Shown piece after piece: positions 60,399-64,000 of a DNA stretch of 64,000 nt. Each line of letters opens with the position of its first letter. The stretch's first letter is position 1. The notes beneath the pieces are model-generated. The model ran no database searches. It saw only the letters and a program-made list of their open reading frames with translations, and was not told the DNA's origin. Source of the stretch: Calliopsis andreniformis (lineage: Eukaryota > Arthropoda > Insecta > Hymenoptera > Andrenidae); the NCBI RefSeq assembly GCF_051401765.1, contig NC_135064.1, positions 27,316,001 through 27,380,000 on the forward strand, given 5' to 3'. Made by a program: the position numbers and the translations under genes.

Positions 60399-63300
60399 GA
60401 GGCGCGCCTGGAGGGGTGTCCAAAGAGCGCGAACAGTGTTTCAGGGCGACTCGTGAATTCTATTCGTGGCCCTCGTATGACTGTCAGGTTTCACGATTGA
60501 CTGCAGTCATAAATCTTGTCAATACAAGAGATAGCTGAAAATATTCTCGCAAAAAATTCCTAGGGGAAGGTATCTTATCTGAATTCGCATTTAATCAATA
60601 ATTTTTCTAATTTCGTGGTTAGTGTTTAAAGAATACTAAATTATCGATCGTTTGTTTTGAAAGGTGCGCACCAGGTATAGCGCGTTACGAAATAGCGATA
60701 CCACGCGCAGAGGATATCGCGCTTCGGTCTCCACTTCCGCCCGGTACAACGTATTAAATCTCTCGTGACAATGACGTTTGCATTTCTGAAGTGCTGACGC
60801 GAGCCATATAGGCCCGTCGCGTATGCACTCGAAACGAGTTGTATACACCGTTTTTACGACGAAGCCGCTGTTTTTTTCCCGGCACTCGTTCGCGAACGAT
60901 CGTCCAATCGGAAAGCATGGATACTTGACACCGTGTGTTTGTCGCCGAACGCGCGAAAAACGCCAAAAAACATAACGAGAGATCGATCGCGACACATTAA
61001 CAACGAGGTGGATCCATGGCAACCATTTATCTACAATCTAGACGGAATGTCTGACCAAAAAGTCATAATCCACTAGCGAAATCTTGAGTGCCTAATCTGA
61101 AGAATGTGTAATCGTTTTGGAGTTGATTTTTTACTTTGACAGATTTCATCGATTCAGCAGATACTAAAAAAGTTTAATCTATTACTTATTTACTGCTCCA
61201 TCAACTTCCATTACGAAATAAGTGTAAATTTTCTCAGCTTTTTGACTTCTTGTTAGACCACTTTCATAATCACCGACAGATACAATCGATCTCGACCGAT
61301 AATTCAAAACAGCTTCTCATTTCTCCCGCAAGACACCCTGTATACCCACAATACGAAGGGCCGCCGAAATGTATTCACCCAATTATCTCCGCATCCGCGT
61401 GCCGAACCTCCCCTCTTCCCCCGTTCACCCCTGTTCACGAGCGTAGCACGGTTCAAGCGACTCGGTCTGCCCTCTCTGTCCGCTGCTCCCAGCGCATTTG
61501 CATGGAATGCATTCATATGAAATCGACCATTCTTCCAGCGACTTCTCCGTCGACTTGTGTATCCCTTCCACCCTGGCGTGCTCGTCTTCGCCGCGCGCCC
61601 CGCTGCCTGCTACGGGGTAAATCCCGACGAGGACACTCGAGATACGTAGTATTCGTCGTAGAAAATTGGTTCCGGTAATGACGACCTATCTTCCTTCCTT
61701 CGTGCTCGCCGCTCCCGCTCGACATGCACGGTATTACGAGCCCGACGATCTCGCGTGCCTTTTTTCCCTGGGCTATGGCTCTGCGCAGGGACAGGCGAAA
61801 TTTAAGATCGTGAAAGTTGCGAGGAAATGTCGCAGCGGCAGCTTCACGAACGGACCGTGATACAGGGCCGTCTGCATATAAGGGAATAATATGTTGCGCC
61901 GTCGAGGAAGTGTTCGCGAGTGGAATGCCGCTGCTGGCCGACCAATTTCACTTGGCCTCCATCGCTGAAAAGATAGAAACGTCTGGAAACTGCACGCTGT
62001 TGTGATGAATGTATATTGGGACTGAAATGTTGAATTAGTCGTGACTTGTATGTATTTGAAAGAGATGAGGAATCGGTGTAATGGTGAAATAGATTGGGAC
62101 TACAGAGGACTCTGAATTAAGAACTGGCAAAGTAGCAGTAGAAGTAGATTAGGACTGACATTTTGTGCAACTGCAGCTGCATGTTTTTTTGAATGGGTCT
62201 GATGCCCGTAATGAAATTTCGACATTTTTAATTTTCCTCTTATTTTACAATACGGAGTCACCCTTTAGAATTTCTAACATCCTACACACTTCAATGATCA
62301 TTTCAACAAAACTAGAATATTTGAATAATTCCCCAAAATTCGTTAAAAGAGCACAGAACACAACAAAATTATTTCCAAGCTTGTTCAAGCACCCTAGCTC
62401 GAATTAATAAAAAGATCCACCCCTCATAAATTAGGGAACAGACGGATACGATGTTGGAGCAAACGAAGGAGATTGTTCAATCAAAGAGCAAACGACGCAT
62501 CAACGCCTATCGGCTACAAGAGCCACTCGAAGGGCGCTAGGTTTCCGCAACAACGTGGATATACAACACAAGCGGCCGCATCAACTCGACATATTTACTC
62601 TGGCCGCTTGTTTCCACCCTTCGCGAAATAAAAGCGTGCTCGTTCCTTTTAATAAGCGGCCGAGCCGTGTTACGGGCCTACGGACTGTCAGATTCCATGG
62701 CTGCTCGAGAACAAGGGGGAACGTGGCGAGAAATGGCGAGAAAAATGGGGCGCGGGAGGTCTGCGATGTACGCATCGGACACTTTGGTCCTCTGGGGCTA
62801 GCAATGGCTATGAGGCGCTGCGAATCCTTTTGTTACAGAAACAGAAACATTCACGAGGTTTTTCAATGTTCATATCTTTGCTACTGCACGGTTTTACTTT
62901 TTATGTAAATGTAATGCAGATTATTTTGTCTCTAAAAAAAACTTATCTTTACAGAATTTTGCTTTTTATGGTTATTTCCATCTGGAATGAAAAAAAAATG
63001 GAAAAATGAATCTGTACAGTTTTGTAAATTATATTATACTCCCTAATACTCTATAATACTAATACTCCCAATTACGAATATTTCTTCAGATGTCCTCATG
63101 ATTAAAATTTTATACTTCTTTTATGCTTTAAATGTCATTCGCATAGTTAAAAGTATCTTGCTTTTCTTTCAATGATACCTTAACATTTTAGCGACTGAAT
63201 CGTTGGAGAATCGTCAGAGTATCGAACGCCCATCACTAGCTGGAACAATTCCGAGATCCCTCGCATCGGTTGCAGAGAAATCAGACTGGCCTGTTTCTCC

Positions 63301-64000
63301 CTCTAGTATTCCCCGTGGCGCGATATTGCGACTAAGGGGTGACCGTGGGCGCGCGTTTACAGGCTCATCCATCCTACTCCACGGGAGACTCACCCTCCCA
63401 GCGCGACATTCCGTACCCTGGGTTATAAAAACCTTATTGTTCAGCACGCAGCGCGTGCCCGCGCGAATGCACGGAGCCAACTCGTGTTATTGGGCCTCTT
63501 GTACTTCCACCGATCACCTTCCGTCTCGAACCTAACATTTTCGATTCGCCTTTTATGGGCGAAAAATAGGACGCTCGACTGAATCGAAGAAACCTCTGCC
63601 CTTCTACGAATTGCTCTAAAAAGTTAAGAGGCTTTTTGAAGAGTCGAGATTTTTCGAGCGAAACAGGATACATAAAAAGTCGCAATGTCAAAAATATTCT
63701 TTGACCAAAATTGAATGCGAAACAGTGGGAACAACAAGCCTAGTTAATTAATTTGGCTTTCGCGAACACGGGAGAAGCAAATTTGTTTAAAGTCAGCTCA
63801 AATCCAAATGCTAAAAATGAGTCAGAATTACGTAGCAAGTGTTTTTAGGTCGAGGTTGTGTTTTCCAAGCGAGTCCCTTTGAGACTCAGCAGTGTGTGTA
63901 CTCTCCAAATGTGGATGTAACCAGTTTCCTTGTAAAAATTTGTTTTGGCTCGCTGTGACGTAAAAAGCGAATCTTTTATCTTATAAATAAAACCGTGGTT

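Larger units (their letters stand above)
54960..61504. promoter_or_regulatory. dispersed cluster of POU octamers
   Basis: Perfect ATGCAAAT or its complement occurs at 54960, 55649, 58379, 59516, 59592 and 61497, in both orientations. Further single copies lie at 9531, 10802, 26159, 34421 and 45398. By a rough composition estimate about three are expected in the whole window on both strands, against 13 seen including the pair at 2.1 kb. A regulatory role is inferred. Confidence 0.3.
57462..64000. other. gene-free stretch to the right edge
   Basis: CpG-rich patches lie at 57.65-58.9, 61.37-62.0, 62.55-62.83 and 63.2-63.55 kb. A 128-codon minus-strand frame at 60636-61022 starts at TTG and has about 50 percent G/C at third positions. 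The solitary end-like sequence ACACCCTGTATA lies at 61333. TTATAAAAACC at about 63,423 is followed by TTCAGCA, but at only about 19 bases, too close for a normal TATA-initiator pair. Confidence 0.5.

Noticed and set aside
60636..61022. 128-codon minus-strand frame
   Set aside because: It starts at TTG, third-position composition is neutral, and no family is recognised.
63423..63446. TATA box with initiator-like TTCAGCA
   Set aside because: The spacing of about 19 bases is too short for a normal TATA-initiator pair, and no gene follows.
1..64000. Search by eye for tRNA B-boxes, rRNA, CRISPR-like spaced repeats and telomeric TTAGG arrays
   Set aside because: No convincing instance was seen. 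A tRNAscan-SE or Infernal run would be decisive.

Overview
The window looks like non-coding DNA from an insect nuclear genome, most likely a hymenopteran (bee, wasp or ant). I infer this from several features. There is no operon or dense-gene structure. CpG-rich patches with undepleted CpG alternate with AT-rich stretches. Short TA-flanked inverted-repeat elements with CAGGGTG-like or TTAGGTCATCCCATAA-like termini are scattered through it. Poly-pyrimidine and homopurine tracts and short minisatellites are common. The group assignment is inference and was not tested by any search.

Almost all of the window is intronic or intergenic. The only stretch I can defend as protein-coding is one exon on the minus strand at 51,099-51,656. 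It has 185 open codons, a strong GTAAGA donor, and codon third positions far richer in G/C than second positions. It encodes a low-complexity, probably cytoplasmic or disordered segment with a lysine-rich patch and a class II SH3-ligand-like proline motif. I do not recognise the gene. Its other exons are not identifiable here, so long introns are likely. Every other long open frame lacks codon bias, a plausible start or a recognisable domain. Most begin at GTG or TTG and sit in GC-rich or strand-skewed DNA.

Layout: 1-8.8 kb is mixed DNA with a tandem POU octamer, a miRNA-like hairpin at 4.39 kb and a mariner-type deletion element at 6.66 kb. 8.8-10.4 kb holds two copies of a nested fold-back MITE, and a third lies at 32.3 kb. 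10.4-24 kb is gene-free, with a long pyrimidine tract, a decayed repeat at 15.7 kb and a CpG-rich patch at 19.5-20.1 kb. 23.9-24.2 kb holds a 15-bp array that reads as pentapeptide-like repeats in shifting frames. 24-36 kb is gene-free, with a 136-bp-spaced duplication at 33.2 kb. 36.3-36.7 kb is another TA-flanked MITE. 37-51 kb is gene-free with several CpG-rich patches. 51.1-53.4 kb is the exon and its GC-rich upstream flank, which carries a thrice-repeated motif. 53.5-64 kb is gene-free but has a local excess of POU octamers and one more MITE at 57.3 kb.

I found no complete gene, tRNA, rRNA, CRISPR array, phage, defence system or pathway. Nothing here amounts to an undescribed multi-gene system. 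The best leads are the unidentified exon, the pentapeptide-like array, the fold-back element family and the octamer cluster.
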